From NCBI RefSeq assembly GCF_017744675.1, contig NZ_JAGIAV010000001.1, positions 521,666 through 585,665 of the forward strand: a DNA stretch of 64,000 nt, given 5' to 3'. A program made the position numbers and the translations under genes. The stretch's first letter is position 1. The number at the start of each line of letters is the position of its first letter. This DNA comes from Flavobacterium sp. Its GTDB lineage: Bacteria; Bacteroidota; Bacteroidia; Flavobacteriales; Flavobacteriaceae. Below the pieces are notes generated by a model. It ran no database searches, was not told where the DNA came from, and was given only the letters and a program-made list of their open reading frames with translations. This document shows positions 45,252 to 53,297 of the stretch, one piece after another.

Positions 45252-46235
45252 ATGAAAAGAATACTTATTACTGGAGCGGCAGGATTTTTAGGATCGCATT
45301 TATGTGACAGATTTATCAAAGAAGGTTACTTTGTAATCGGAATGGATAATCTGATCACAGGAGACCTTAAAAATATTGAACATTTATTTAAGTTAGAAAA
45401 CTTTGAGTTCTATCACCATGATATTACCAAATTTGTTCATGTTCCAGGAGAGTTAGATTATATATTGCATTTTGCATCGCCGGCAAGTCCGATTGATTAT
45501 TTAAAAATTCCAATTCAGACATTAAAAGTAGGATCCTTAGGGACGCACAATTTGCTTGGATTAGCTAGAGTGAAAAAAGCCAGAATTTTGATTGCATCAA
45601 CATCTGAAGTTTATGGAGATCCTTTAGTGCATCCACAAACGGAAGAATATTATGGAAATGTAAACACAATTGGTCCGCGCGGGGTTTATGATGAAGCAAA
45701 ACGTTTTCAGGAATCTATTACAATGGCGTACCATACTTTTCACGGCGTAGAAACCAGAATTGTGCGTATTTTTAATACTTACGGACCAAGAATGCGATTA
45801 AACGACGGACGCGTAATTCCTGCTTTTATTGGACAGGCGCTTCGCGGAGAAGATTTGACCATTTTTGGAGACGGAATGCAAACACGCTCTTTCTGTTATG
45901 TAGATGACCAAGTTGAAGGTATTTACAGATTACTGCATTCAGATTATGTATATCCTGTAAATATTGGAAATCCTGATGAAATCACAATCAAAGATTTTGC
46001 AGAAGAAATTATAAAACTGACAGGAACAAACCAGAAAGTGGTTTATCACCCGTTGCCAATAAATGATCCCTTACAGCGCCAGCCAGATACGACAAAAGCA
46101 AAAGAATTGCTAGGTTGGGAAGCAAAAGTGACTCGTGCAGAAGGAATGAAAATTACTTACGAGTATTTTAAATCATTATCTCCTGAAGAACTTGCCAAAG
46201 AAGAACACAAAGATTTTTCTAGTTATATAAAATAA
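45252..46235 (+). CDS. UDP-glucuronate decarboxylase-like SDR epimerase
   Basis: A 327-residue NAD-dependent short-chain dehydrogenase. Rossmann motif [10 protein letters not shown] (8-17), catalytic Ser/Thr in [10 protein letters not shown] (about 117-126) and Tyr-Lys in YDEAKRF (about 143-149). The full set matches UXS-type enzymes that make UDP-xylose from UDP-glucuronate. A related 4,6-dehydratase is possible. It supplies a nucleotide sugar for the locus. Confidence 0.88.
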   Translation: MKRILITGAAGFLGSHLCDRFIKEGYFVIGMDNLITGDLKNIEHLFKLENFEFYHHDITKFVHVPGELDYILHFASPASPIDYLKIPIQTLKVGSLGTHNLLGLARVKKARILIASTSEVYGDPLVHPQTEEYYGNVNTIGPRGVYDEAKRFQESITMAYHTFHGVETRIVRIFNTYGPRMRLNDGRVIPAFIGQALRGEDLTIFGDGMQTRSFCYVDDQVEGIYRLLHSDYVYPVNIGNPDEITIKDFAEEIIKLTGTNQKVVYHPLPINDPLQRQPDTTKAKELLGWEAKVTRAEGMKITYEYFKSLSPEELAKEEHKDFSSYIK

Positions 46236-46241
46236 TACTTC

Positions 46242-46279
46242 AAACAGCTCGAATTTTAAATCTAATTCGAGCTGTTTTT
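46242..46279 (+). terminator. Terminator after the UXS-like gene
   Basis: A 14-bp stem AAACAGCTCGAATT, 8-nt loop and T run. Confidence 0.85.
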
Positions 46280-46308
46280 AATAAATCCCCAAAAACAGTT
46301 ATTATCAG

Positions 46309-47076
46309 ATGAACGAATTAGTTTCTATTATTGTACCCACATATAATACCGAAAAGTTCATTAGACAAACAATAGAGTCGGTGCAAAATCAAACCTATCC
46401 CAATTGGGAAATGATTTTGGCTGATGATGGTTCGACAGATAATACAGTCAAAATAATTGAAGAATTTGCTGAAAAAGACAATCGAATAAAACTCTTCAAA
46501 TTACCTGAAAATAAAGGAAATGGTTTTGCTAGAAATACCGCTTTAGAAAAAGCCACAGGAAAATATATTGCTTATTTAGATGCTGATGATTTATGGTTTC
46601 CTGAAAAATTAGAAAAGCAGATTCAGTTTTTGAAAGCAAGTAACTTACACTTTACTTTTAGCTTTTACGATTCTATTGACGAAGAAGGAAATGATTTGAA
46701 CAGAAGAGTAGAATCACCAAATCCATTGACCTATAAACAATTGTTTTTCTGCAATTATGTAGGCAATTTGACAGCAATTTACGATTCAGATTACTTTGGA
46801 AAAATCATTCTAGAAACGTCACAAAAACGTCAAGATTGGAGAATTTGGCTTACGATTTTAAAACAGATTAAAATAGCTAAACCAGTTCCAGAACCTTTGG
46901 CTTTTTACAGAATTAGAAAAGATTCTGTTTCTTCTTCAAAATTCAAATTAATCAAACACAACTTTGGTGTTTACAGACAATTTCACGGATACAATTTTGT
47001 GTTTTCTATTTTGTTGATGATTCGGTTTTTATATACTCAGTTGATTGTAAAAAAACAATACATAGAGAAGATTTAG
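46309..47076 (+). CDS. Glycosyltransferase family 2
   Basis: A 255-residue GT-A enzyme with VSIIVPTYNTEKFIRQTIES (about 4-23), ADDGSTDN (about 39-46) and the metal-binding YLDADD (about 90-95). This is a typical GT2 family involved in surface-polysaccharide repeat-unit synthesis; donor and acceptor unknown. Its stop codon directly abuts the first palindrome of the array. Confidence 0.9.
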   Translation: MNELVSIIVPTYNTEKFIRQTIESVQNQTYPNWEMILADDGSTDNTVKIIEEFAEKDNRIKLFKLPENKGNGFARNTALEKATGKYIAYLDADDLWFPEKLEKQIQFLKASNLHFTFSFYDSIDEEGNDLNRRVESPNPLTYKQLFFCNYVGNLTAIYDSDYFGKIILETSQKRQDWRIWLTILKQIKIAKPVPEPLAFYRIRKDSVSSSKFKLIKHNFGVYRQFHGYNFVFSILLMIRFLYTQLIVKKQYIEKI

Positions 47077-47109
47077 AAAATGGAGGTTACAAATTGCGAC
47101 CTCCATTTT
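47077..47109 (+). repeat. Array palindrome 1
   Basis: A 33-bp palindrome-like element with arms AAAATGGAGG/CCTCCATTTT and core GTTACAAATTGCGAC (a diverged copy of the GTCRCAATTTGYGAC core), starting right after the GT2 stop and followed by further T. It can double as a terminator. Confidence 0.85.
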
Positions 47110-47120
47110 TTGAATTTAAT

Positions 47121-47157
47121 TGAAACTTGATGTCGCAATTTGTGACTTCAAGTTTCA
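47121..47157. repeat. Array palindrome 2
   Basis: 37 bp, arms TGAAACTTGA/TCAAGTTTCA, core GTCGCAATTTGTGAC. The central 31 bases match a segment of the ORF6N gene (47594-47624) at 29 of 31 positions. Confidence 0.9.
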
Positions 47158-47180
47158 AGGTCGCAATTTGCGACCTTGAA
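47154..47180. repeat. Array palindrome 3
   Basis: 27 bp, perfect around one central base, arms TTCAAG/CTTGAA, core GTCGCAATTTGCGAC. It shares four bases with palindrome 2. Confidence 0.92.
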
Positions 47181-47195
47181 GAATGTCGATTAAAA

Positions 47196-47222
47196 TTGGA
47201 GGCCACAATTTGTGACCTCCAA
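47196..47222. repeat. Array palindrome 4
   Basis: 27 bp, arms TTGGAG/CTCCAA, core GCCACAATTTGTGAC, with one mismatch in the symmetry. Confidence 0.9.
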
Positions 47223-47237
47223 ATTGGAATTTATACT

Positions 47238-47270
47238 GAATTTGAAGTCGCAATTTGCGACTTCAAATTC
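47238..47270. repeat. Array palindrome 5
   Basis: 33 bp, perfect, arms GAATTTGAA/TTCAAATTC, core GTCGCAATTTGCGAC. Confidence 0.92.
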
Positions 47271-47302
47271 TTTAAGGTCACAATTTGTGACCTTAAAGAA
47301 TT
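47266..47302. repeat. Array palindrome 6
   Basis: 37 bp, perfect, arms AATTCTTTAAG/CTTAAAGAATT, core GTCACAATTTGTGAC. It shares five bases with palindrome 5 and runs into the stop codon of the ORF6N gene. Confidence 0.92.
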
Positions 47303-47822
47303 ACTTTTTATATCCGATTTTTATTCTTTCAGTTTCGTTTTCTTTTTTCTCAGTTAGTTCATCCAAATAAGAAAATACTAATTCTATATTTTTATCATGA
47401 TTCTCTAACTTCTTCTGAATCTGAAGTATATCAACTTTAATTTCAGTTGTATCTAAGAGCATTTTTCTCACTTTCGTGAAAATCCTCATGATTTGGATAT
47501 TGGTTTGAATGGCTTTATCACTTTTTAAGACACTTGATAACATTAGAACTCCATGTTCGGTGAAGGCTGAGGGCAATTTTCTTGTTCCTCCCCAACTTGA
47601 TGTCACAATTTGTGATTTCAAGTTTTCAAATTCAGTTTGAGATAATTCGAACATAAAATCTTTTGGAAATCTAGTAATGTTTCTTTTAACGGCTTGATTT
47701 AATACCCTAGTTTCTATTTCATAAAGCATTGCCAAATCACTATCTAACATCACTTTTTGCCCACGAATAAAATATATTTTATTTGAAATTGTTTCCTCAG
47801 AAAGCAGAGAATGATTGTCCAT
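47301..47822 (-). CDS. ORF6N domain protein
   Basis: A 173-residue protein with the ORF6N domain (about 11-97), a DNA-binding-like module related to KilA-N/BRO domains of phages and mobile elements. The hallmark segment reads LKSQIVTSSWGGTRKLPSAFTEHGVLMLSSVL (about 68-99), followed by a coiled coil (about 128-160) and a charged tail. Such genes are widespread in Bacteroidota and their role is unsettled. DNA for residues 67-76 is a palindrome of the same family as the array directly downstream. The start at 47822 (MDNHSL) is used; an in-frame ATG further up is unlikely. It lies 43 bases after the CapK-like gene on the same strand. Confidence 0.85.
   Translation of the reverse strand: MDNHSLLSEETISNKIYFIRGQKVMLDSDLAMLYEIETRVLNQAVKRNITRFPKDFMFELSQTEFENLKSQIVTSSWGGTRKLPSAFTEHGVLMLSSVLKSDKAIQTNIQIMRIFTKVRKMLLDTTEIKVDILQIQKKLENHDKNIELVFSYLDELTEKKENETERIKIGYKK
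47594..47624. repeat. Intragenic palindrome of the ORF6N gene
   Basis: 31 bp, arms AACTTGA/TCAAGTT, core GTCACAATTTGTGAT; the same family as the intergenic array. Confidence 0.9.
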
Positions 47823-47865
47823 AAGTTTAATTTTTAAAAAAAACAAATGTAAGACTTTATTTATA

Positions 47866-49176
47866 TTATAAATAAGATTTGAATTGTTTTAGCTTACCGC
47901 GGTTGGTTCTTTCTAAAACTGTTTTTCGGGTGAATGTGAAGTTTAGATTTGGTTCTAAATATAAATCGATTGCTTGTTTTATTTTCTCGATTTGCTCTGA
48001 AGTTAATTCATTTTCAGAAACATATTCAATTTCAAAAGCGTCTAATTTGGTTTGTTTGATAATGAATTCTTTTACATTTCCATCATCTTCAATTATGCTT
48101 TTGGTTACATAATAAAAGGTCAAACCAGGCGATTTTTTACCGCTTGGTAAAATTGCAACATCATTTGTTCTTCCTATTAACTTTTTTAGAATTGGTTTTT
48201 TAGGTGTACTTTTTTCATCCAAAATTCCGATGTCGCCAATTTCATATCGAATAAAAGGATTTGCTTTGTTGAATAAAGATGTAATTACAATTTTTCCTTC
48301 TGTTCCATGTGGAACAGGATTATTATTTTCATCTAAAATTTCTACAAAAAGAGTTTCTGAATTTACTTGCCATTCTCCTTTCGGATTTTCAAAAGCGATC
48401 AAGTCCAGTTCAGAAGCGCCGTATTCGCTGATAATCGGAATCCCGAATTGTGTTTCCAGAAGCTTTTTATCCATTTCAAAAAGCATTTCCGAAGTAACAA
48501 AACAGGCTTTTAAAGTTGGGCATATTTCTTTTAAAACAATATTTTTTTGTTCCAGATATTTGGCAAATAAAACAATAGAACTGGTATATCCGTTGAGGTA
48601 ATCGAATTTTTTGGTTTTGAATTTTTGCAGAAATTTTTCAAGAACTTCATCAGATAAATCAAATACAGGAAAACGAAAACGATGTGTTAAAAAATCCTTG
48701 AAACGTTCTTTTTGATATCCAATAAAATCCATCGGAATTCCGTAAAAACGTGCTTGATACGAATGATTAAAATCGATTCCAAACCAGCCAAAACGCATAA
48801 TATTAGAAGCCCAAGTTAAAGCATGTGAATATTTGTCTTTTGCAAAAACAAAAGGAGTTCCGCTTGATCCAGATGTTTTGTTGAGGTAAACTGACTTTTT
48901 CGAATAACCTTTTGAAAGTCTTTCTTCCAATGGTTTTTGTAAATTCTGTTTATTTAAGATTGGAAGGTTTTCCCAATTTAGAGCAGTTGCATTTCCAGCT
49001 AATGCTGCGTAAAAAGAATTGTTTTTCAGATGAAAATCAACAATTTCTGTTTTTTTGTTTTCAAGAAATGTAGCAAATTCTTCTTCAGACAAATGAACAA
49101 TTTTATCTAATTCGGCTTTGGCTTCCCTTATAGGAAAACCATTTAATTGCAGCGAAAGATCAAAAAGGCGAATCAT
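47866..49176 (-). CDS. PaaK/CapK-like adenylate-forming enzyme
   Basis: A 436-residue protein with the AMP-binding motif TSGSSGTPF (about 102-110), the region EYGASELD, and a C-terminal subdomain of the phenylacetate-CoA ligase group. In polysaccharide loci these proteins are called CapK and are thought to activate acyl groups, but no phenylacetate pathway is present. The start at 49176 (MIRLFDL) is chosen; an upstream in-frame Met is less likely. Confidence 0.8.
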   Translation of the reverse strand: MIRLFDLSLQLNGFPIREAKAELDKIVHLSEEEFATFLENKKTEIVDFHLKNNSFYAALAGNATALNWENLPILNKQNLQKPLEERLSKGYSKKSVYLNKTSGSSGTPFVFAKDKYSHALTWASNIMRFGWFGIDFNHSYQARFYGIPMDFIGYQKERFKDFLTHRFRFPVFDLSDEVLEKFLQKFKTKKFDYLNGYTSSIVLFAKYLEQKNIVLKEICPTLKACFVTSEMLFEMDKKLLETQFGIPIISEYGASELDLIAFENPKGEWQVNSETLFVEILDENNNPVPHGTEGKIVITSLFNKANPFIRYEIGDIGILDEKSTPKKPILKKLIGRTNDVAILPSGKKSPGLTFYYVTKSIIEDDGNVKEFIIKQTKLDAFEIEYVSENELTSEQIEKIKQAIDLYLEPNLNFTFTRKTVLERTNRGKLKQFKSYL

Positions 49177-49277
49177 TTTCAGAATAATTTTCGTCAAAAA
49201 TAATGTTTAGGAATTACTAACAGTATATAACAAACAACTTTTTGAAGATTTAATTATTTTTTAAGTACAAAAGCAAG

Positions 49278-49285
49278 TATTTTTG
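49278..49285 (+). promoter_or_regulatory. purD promoter -7 box
   Basis: TATTTTTG fits TAnnTTTG, 25 bases before the purD ATG. No well-placed TTG. Confidence 0.4.
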
Positions 49286-49310
49286 CACCACAACTAAATA
49301 CAACAACACC

Positions 49311-50585
49311 ATGACAATTTTACTATTGGGATCAGGCGGAAGAGAGCATGCATTTGCATGGAAAATGACACAGAGTCCGCTTTGCGAAAAACTTTTTGTA
49401 GTACCTGGAAATGCAGGAACAGCTGCAATTGCTGAAAACGTTGCCATATCTCCAACTGATTTTGAAGCAGTAAAGGCATTAGTGCTTAAAGAAAATATAA
49501 GTTTAGTAGTCGTAGGACCAGAAGATCCGTTGGTAAAAGGAGTTTACGATTATTTCAAAAACGATGAAAGTTTAAAACATATTCCAGTTATTGGGCCATC
49601 TAAATTAGGTGCACAACTAGAAGGAAGTAAAGAATTTGCAAAAGAATTCTTGATGAAACACAACATTCCAACTGCAGCTTATGACAGTTTTACTGCTGAA
49701 ACAGTTGAAAAAGGATGTGAATTTTTAGAAACTTTGCAACCTCCTTACGTTTTAAAAGCAGACGGATTGGCAGCTGGAAAAGGCGTTTTGATTATTCAAG
49801 ATCTTGAAGAAGCAAAAACTGAATTAAGAAACATGCTGGTTCATGCAAAATTCGGAACAGCAAGTTCAAAAGTGGTTATCGAAGAATTCTTGGACGGAAT
49901 CGAATTAAGCTGTTTCGTTTTGACTGATGGAAAAAGCTATAAAATTCTTCCAACAGCAAAAGATTACAAACGTATCGGAGAAGGAGACACAGGTTTGAAT
50001 ACAGGTGGAATGGGAGCAGTTTCTCCAGTTCCTTATGTTGATGCTGTTTTAATGGAAAAAATTGAAACTCGTATCGTAAAACCAACTATTGAAGGTTTCC
50101 AAAAAGATGGAATCGAATATAAAGGTTTTGTTTTCATTGGTTTAATCAACGTGAAAAACGAACCAATCGTTATTGAATACAACGTAAGAATGGGAGATCC
50201 AGAAACTGAAGTTGTGGTTCCGAGATTGAAATCTGACTTAGTTGAATTGTTTTTATCTGTTGCAGACCAAAAGTTAGGAGACTTTAATTTAGAAGTTGAT
50301 CCAAGAAGCGCTACAACTGTAATGGTAGTTTCTGGCGGATATCCTGAAGATTTCGAAAAAGGAAAAGTAATTTCTGGCTTAGAAAATGTAACAGATTCGA
50401 TAGTTTTTCACGCAGGAACAAAATTAGATGGCGAAAATGTCGTTACTAATGGAGGGCGTGTAATTGCTGTGACATCTTATGGAGATAATTTCCAAGAGGC
50501 CATAAAAAAATCTTACCAAAACATAGATAAACTAAGCTTTGATAAGATGTATTTTAGAAAAGATATCGGATTCGATTTAATCTAA
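49311..50585 (+). CDS. purD: Phosphoribosylamine--glycine ligase
   Basis: ATP-grasp enzyme making glycinamide ribonucleotide, step 2 of purine synthesis. The 424 residues start MTILLLGSGGREHAFAWK (N-domain). The ATP-binding segments include PPYVLKADGLAAGKGVLI (about 143-160) and the metal-binding YNVRMGDPETEVV (about 291-303). Full length, single-gene unit. Confidence 0.97.
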   Translation: MTILLLGSGGREHAFAWKMTQSPLCEKLFVVPGNAGTAAIAENVAISPTDFEAVKALVLKENISLVVVGPEDPLVKGVYDYFKNDESLKHIPVIGPSKLGAQLEGSKEFAKEFLMKHNIPTAAYDSFTAETVEKGCEFLETLQPPYVLKADGLAAGKGVLIIQDLEEAKTELRNMLVHAKFGTASSKVVIEEFLDGIELSCFVLTDGKSYKILPTAKDYKRIGEGDTGLNTGGMGAVSPVPYVDAVLMEKIETRIVKPTIEGFQKDGIEYKGFVFIGLINVKNEPIVIEYNVRMGDPETEVVVPRLKSDLVELFLSVADQKLGDFNLEVDPRSATTVMVVSGGYPEDFEKGKVISGLENVTDSIVFHAGTKLDGENVVTNGGRVIAVTSYGDNFQEAIKKSYQNIDKLSFDKMYFRKDIGFDLI

Positions 50586-50595
50586 AAATAAATGC

Positions 50596-50630
50596 ACCAG
50601 CCCTTTTTAATTAAAGGGTTTGGTTTTTTA
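50596..50630. terminator. purD terminator (also serves the convergent gene)
   Basis: Stem ACCA/TGGT and CCCTTT/AAAGGG with loop TTAATT, then a T run. Confidence 0.7.
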
Positions 50631-50858
50631 TTTTAAAAATGAATGAGCCGTTGTATCTTGGTTTTCTGTTCCAGCGTCATCAAAAATACGTAATTGTTTA
50701 ATCCAATAAACGATTGCGCATGCACAGATGATCATAAAAATCCAGTTAATAGTGTTTGCACCAAACCATGTAATTAATTCTAAATGACGTAAAAAGTCAA
50801 GAGGAGCAAACAAAATGTTAACGAATAGGTATTGAATTCCTTCAAAAAAAGCTGTCAT
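50628..50858 (-). CDS. DUF6341-like small membrane protein
   Basis: A 76-residue protein with one clear transmembrane helix (about 36-54; TINWIFMIICACAIVYWIKQL) after an amphipathic start (FFEGIQYLFVNILFAPLDFLRHLE). It is found in this position, next to DUF6427, in Flavobacteriia and is, to my knowledge, a DUF6341 member. Function unknown. Confidence 0.6.
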   Translation of the reverse strand: MTAFFEGIQYLFVNILFAPLDFLRHLELITWFGANTINWIFMIICACAIVYWIKQLRIFDDAGTENQDTTAHSFLK

Positions 50859-51000
50859 AATTTTAAAAATTATATGTTATTTATTGTTGTGTAATGCCTT
50901 GAAGATAAAATTCGGCTAACCAAATCTTTTTTTCAACTTGTTAGGACTTTCCTTTTAAACAAGTATTATCTTTACAATCACAAAAGTATAAAATATCCTT

Positions 51001-51930
51001 ATGATAACAAGTGTTTTTAAAAAATCTACACCATTAAATTATTCCTTGGTTGTAATTTTAATACTGGTTTTCTTTTTCATCTTCCAAATTAAAGACCCAA
51101 CTTGGGTTACTTCTTATTTTTTGGCTTTTCAAAAAGTGAGTTTATTGTGCTTTATTTTGGCTTCTTTTTTTATGATTAATTTTATCGTAAAAAAGAACGG
51201 ACTCAGTAAAGACAATGGTTACGCGATACTTTTTTACTTATTGTTTATTTTATTTTTTCCAACGATATTCAATAATTCCAATGTTATTTATGCCAATTTT
51301 TTCATTTTATTGGCACTTCGAAGATTGGTTTCGTTACAATCTCTAAAAGCATCCAAAGAAAAAATATTTGATGCTGCATTTTGGATTTTTGTAGCTTCTT
51401 TATTTCAATTTTGGAGTATTCTCTTCATTATATTGGTCTACATTTCGATTATTTTTCACGTTTCAAGAGATTATAGAAACTGGGTTCTACCTTTTATTGC
51501 ACTTTTGGCCGTAACGATTTTGTTCTATATGACCTCATTAATTATAAATCTCGATGCTGTAGCTTTTATTCAGGAAAGAGCTGTAATCGATTTTAGAATT
51601 GATTATTTTAAGAATAATTACGAAAATGCCGCACTTTCGATATACACTGCAGTTGCTTTATTTTTTGTTACTTCAATGTTAATGACGCTATCAAACAGAC
51701 CACAAATTGTACATTCTTCTTACAAGAAAATTGTAGCTTGCTTTTTTATAGCCGCTTTTGTTTACATCGTTTCGCCAAATAAAAGTAATGACTTGTTATT
51801 GTTTAGCATTGCTCCGCTGACTATTATGGCAACAAGCCATGTCGAATATATGCAGCAGAAATTGAACAACGAGATTGTTTACTACACCTTGATTGCGTGT
51901 AGTTTATTTACTTTTTTCTCTCAATTATAA
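51001..51930 (+). CDS. DUF6427 family membrane protein
   Basis: A 309-residue protein with about eight transmembrane helices and no catalytic motif. It is conserved beside upp and a small DUF6341-like gene in Flavobacteriia. Its last bases overlap the convergent upp gene by 6 nt, so transcription of one may affect the other. Confidence 0.7.
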   Translation: MITSVFKKSTPLNYSLVVILILVFFFIFQIKDPTWVTSYFLAFQKVSLLCFILASFFMINFIVKKNGLSKDNGYAILFYLLFILFFPTIFNNSNVIYANFFILLALRRLVSLQSLKASKEKIFDAAFWIFVASLFQFWSILFIILVYISIIFHVSRDYRNWVLPFIALLAVTILFYMTSLIINLDAVAFIQERAVIDFRIDYFKNNYENAALSIYTAVALFFVTSMLMTLSNRPQIVHSSYKKIVACFFIAAFVYIVSPNKSNDLLLFSIAPLTIMATSHVEYMQQKLNNEIVYYTLIACSLFTFFSQL

Positions 51931-52578
51931 TTTACTTCCGTAAGCAAGATCGCCAGCGTCTCCAAGTCCAGGAACAATGTAGTTTTTCTCATTTAGTTTC
52001 TCGTCTAAAGAAGCAACCCATAAATGGCAGTTTTCTGGAAGATTTTTTTCTAAGTAAGCAATTCCCTCTGGTGCTGCGATAACGACAACAATGTGAATTT
52101 CTGTTGGAGTAGCATTTTCTACTAATTTCTCGTGAACAGCAACAATAGATTGTCCAGTTGCCAACATTGGGTCAAGAAGTAGAACAGTTTTGTTATTTAA
52201 ATCTGAAATCGCTTGATATTCAACCCGAATTTCAAATTCATCATCATTATTTGGATGATATCTGCAGGCAGAAACAAAGCTGTTTTCTGCGTGATCAAAA
52301 TAATTGAGAAAACCATTGTGAAGAGGCAATCCAGCTCTTAAAATAGGACACAATACTAAATCGGTATCAATTTCAGTAGTCTTCTTAATTCCAAGAGGTG
52401 TCTGAATTTCAACTTCTTTGTATGGTAAAATTTTACTCAGTTCGTAAGCCATAATTTCTCCAATGCGTTCAATATTCCTGCGAAAACGCAGACTGTCATT
52501 TTGAACATTTACATTCCTAATTTGTCCAAGGAAATGGTTAAGAACACTGTTGTTTTCAGAGATATAATGAATTTTCAT
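51925..52578 (-). CDS. upp: Uracil phosphoribosyltransferase
   Basis: Makes UMP from uracil and PRPP in pyrimidine salvage. The 217-residue protein has the PRPP-binding loop VLLLDPMLATGQS (about 131-143) and the C-terminal uracil-recognition segment YIVPGLGDAGDLAYGS (about 200-215). The start at 52578 (MKIHYISEN) is chosen. The frame continues upstream through a hydrophobic, non-family extension. Confidence 0.93.
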   Translation of the reverse strand: MKIHYISENNSVLNHFLGQIRNVNVQNDSLRFRRNIERIGEIMAYELSKILPYKEVEIQTPLGIKKTTEIDTDLVLCPILRAGLPLHNGFLNYFDHAENSFVSACRYHPNNDDEFEIRVEYQAISDLNNKTVLLLDPMLATGQSIVAVHEKLVENATPTEIHIVVVIAAPEGIAYLEKNLPENCHLWVASLDEKLNEKNYIVPGLGDAGDLAYGSKL

Positions 52579-52659
52579 GGTGAAATTTAAGTTTATTAAC
52601 GAATAAAATATAAAAACGAAAAATAATAGCTTTTTTTCGCAGTATAAAAGTATAAAAAG

Positions 52660-52667
52660 TATCTTTG
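52660..52667 (+). promoter_or_regulatory. Promoter -7 box before the DUF4254 gene
   Basis: TATCTTTG, an exact TAnnTTTG box, 20 bases before the ATG. Confidence 0.45.
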
Positions 52668-52687
52668 TTTCATAAAAAAATAAAAAC

Positions 52688-53293
52688 ATGTTTTCAAAAT
52701 TAGCATATTCTGTTTTCGAGCAAAGTATTAAAGATTATCATAAATTTGATAATGTTGATCAGCCGATTAATAATCCTTATCCAAAAGATAAGTTCGAGCA
52801 TTTGTTATATCTAAAAAATTGGATTGACACCGTTCAATGGCATTTTGAAGATATTATCCGTGATCCGCAGATCGATCCAGTTGCGGCATTAACTTTAAAA
52901 AGAAGAATTGATGCATCAAATCAGGAACGTACTGATATGGTGGAATATATAGACAGTTATTTTTTGCAGAAATATAGCGATGTAAAAGTAAAAGACGGAG
53001 CAAAAATCAATTCTGAAAGTCCAGCTTGGGCTTTTGACAGATTGTCTATCTTGGCTTTAAAAATTTATCACATGCATGAAGAAGCTAATCGTGCAGAAGC
53101 TTCTCAAGAGCACAGAGATAAATGTCAAGAAAAATTAAATGTTCTTTTGGAGCAAAGAACAGATTTATCTACAGCAATTGAAGAATTACTGACAGATATC
53201 GAAAACGGTGATAAATTCATGAAAGTGTACAAACAAATGAAAATGTACAACGACGATGAGTTGAACCCAGTTTTATATCAAAATAAAAAATAA
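52688..53293 (+). CDS. DUF4254 family protein
   Basis: A 201-residue, almost fully helical cytoplasmic protein (KLAYSVFEQSIKDYHKFD to MKMYNDDELNPVLY) of the DUF4254 family, widely placed next to a heptosyltransferase-type gene as here. Four bases separate it from the GT9 start, so the two probably form an operon. The activity is unknown; a role in LPS or glycan assembly is inferred from the partner. Confidence 0.85.
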   Translation: MFSKLAYSVFEQSIKDYHKFDNVDQPINNPYPKDKFEHLLYLKNWIDTVQWHFEDIIRDPQIDPVAALTLKRRIDASNQERTDMVEYIDSYFLQKYSDVKVKDGAKINSESPAWAFDRLSILALKIYHMHEEANRAEASQEHRDKCQEKLNVLLEQRTDLSTAIEELLTDIENGDKFMKVYKQMKMYNDDELNPVLYQNKK

Positions 53294-53297
53294 TAAT

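Noticed and set aside
47077..47303. CRISPR array
   Set aside because: Units are palindromes with a shared centre and unlike arms, not direct repeats separated by equal-length unique spacers; no cas genes.
47127..47357. 76-codon frame across the palindrome array
   Set aside because: Its repeated peptide (VAICDLEECR-like) is only the translation of the palindromes; no start context or family.
48301..48316. TGTTCCATGTGGAACA, a parS-like 16-mer inside the CapK-like gene
   Set aside because: The invariant CACGTG core is changed to CATGTG, and the codons (PVPHGTEGK) explain the sequence; it lies far from the cluster. A chance match is more likely.
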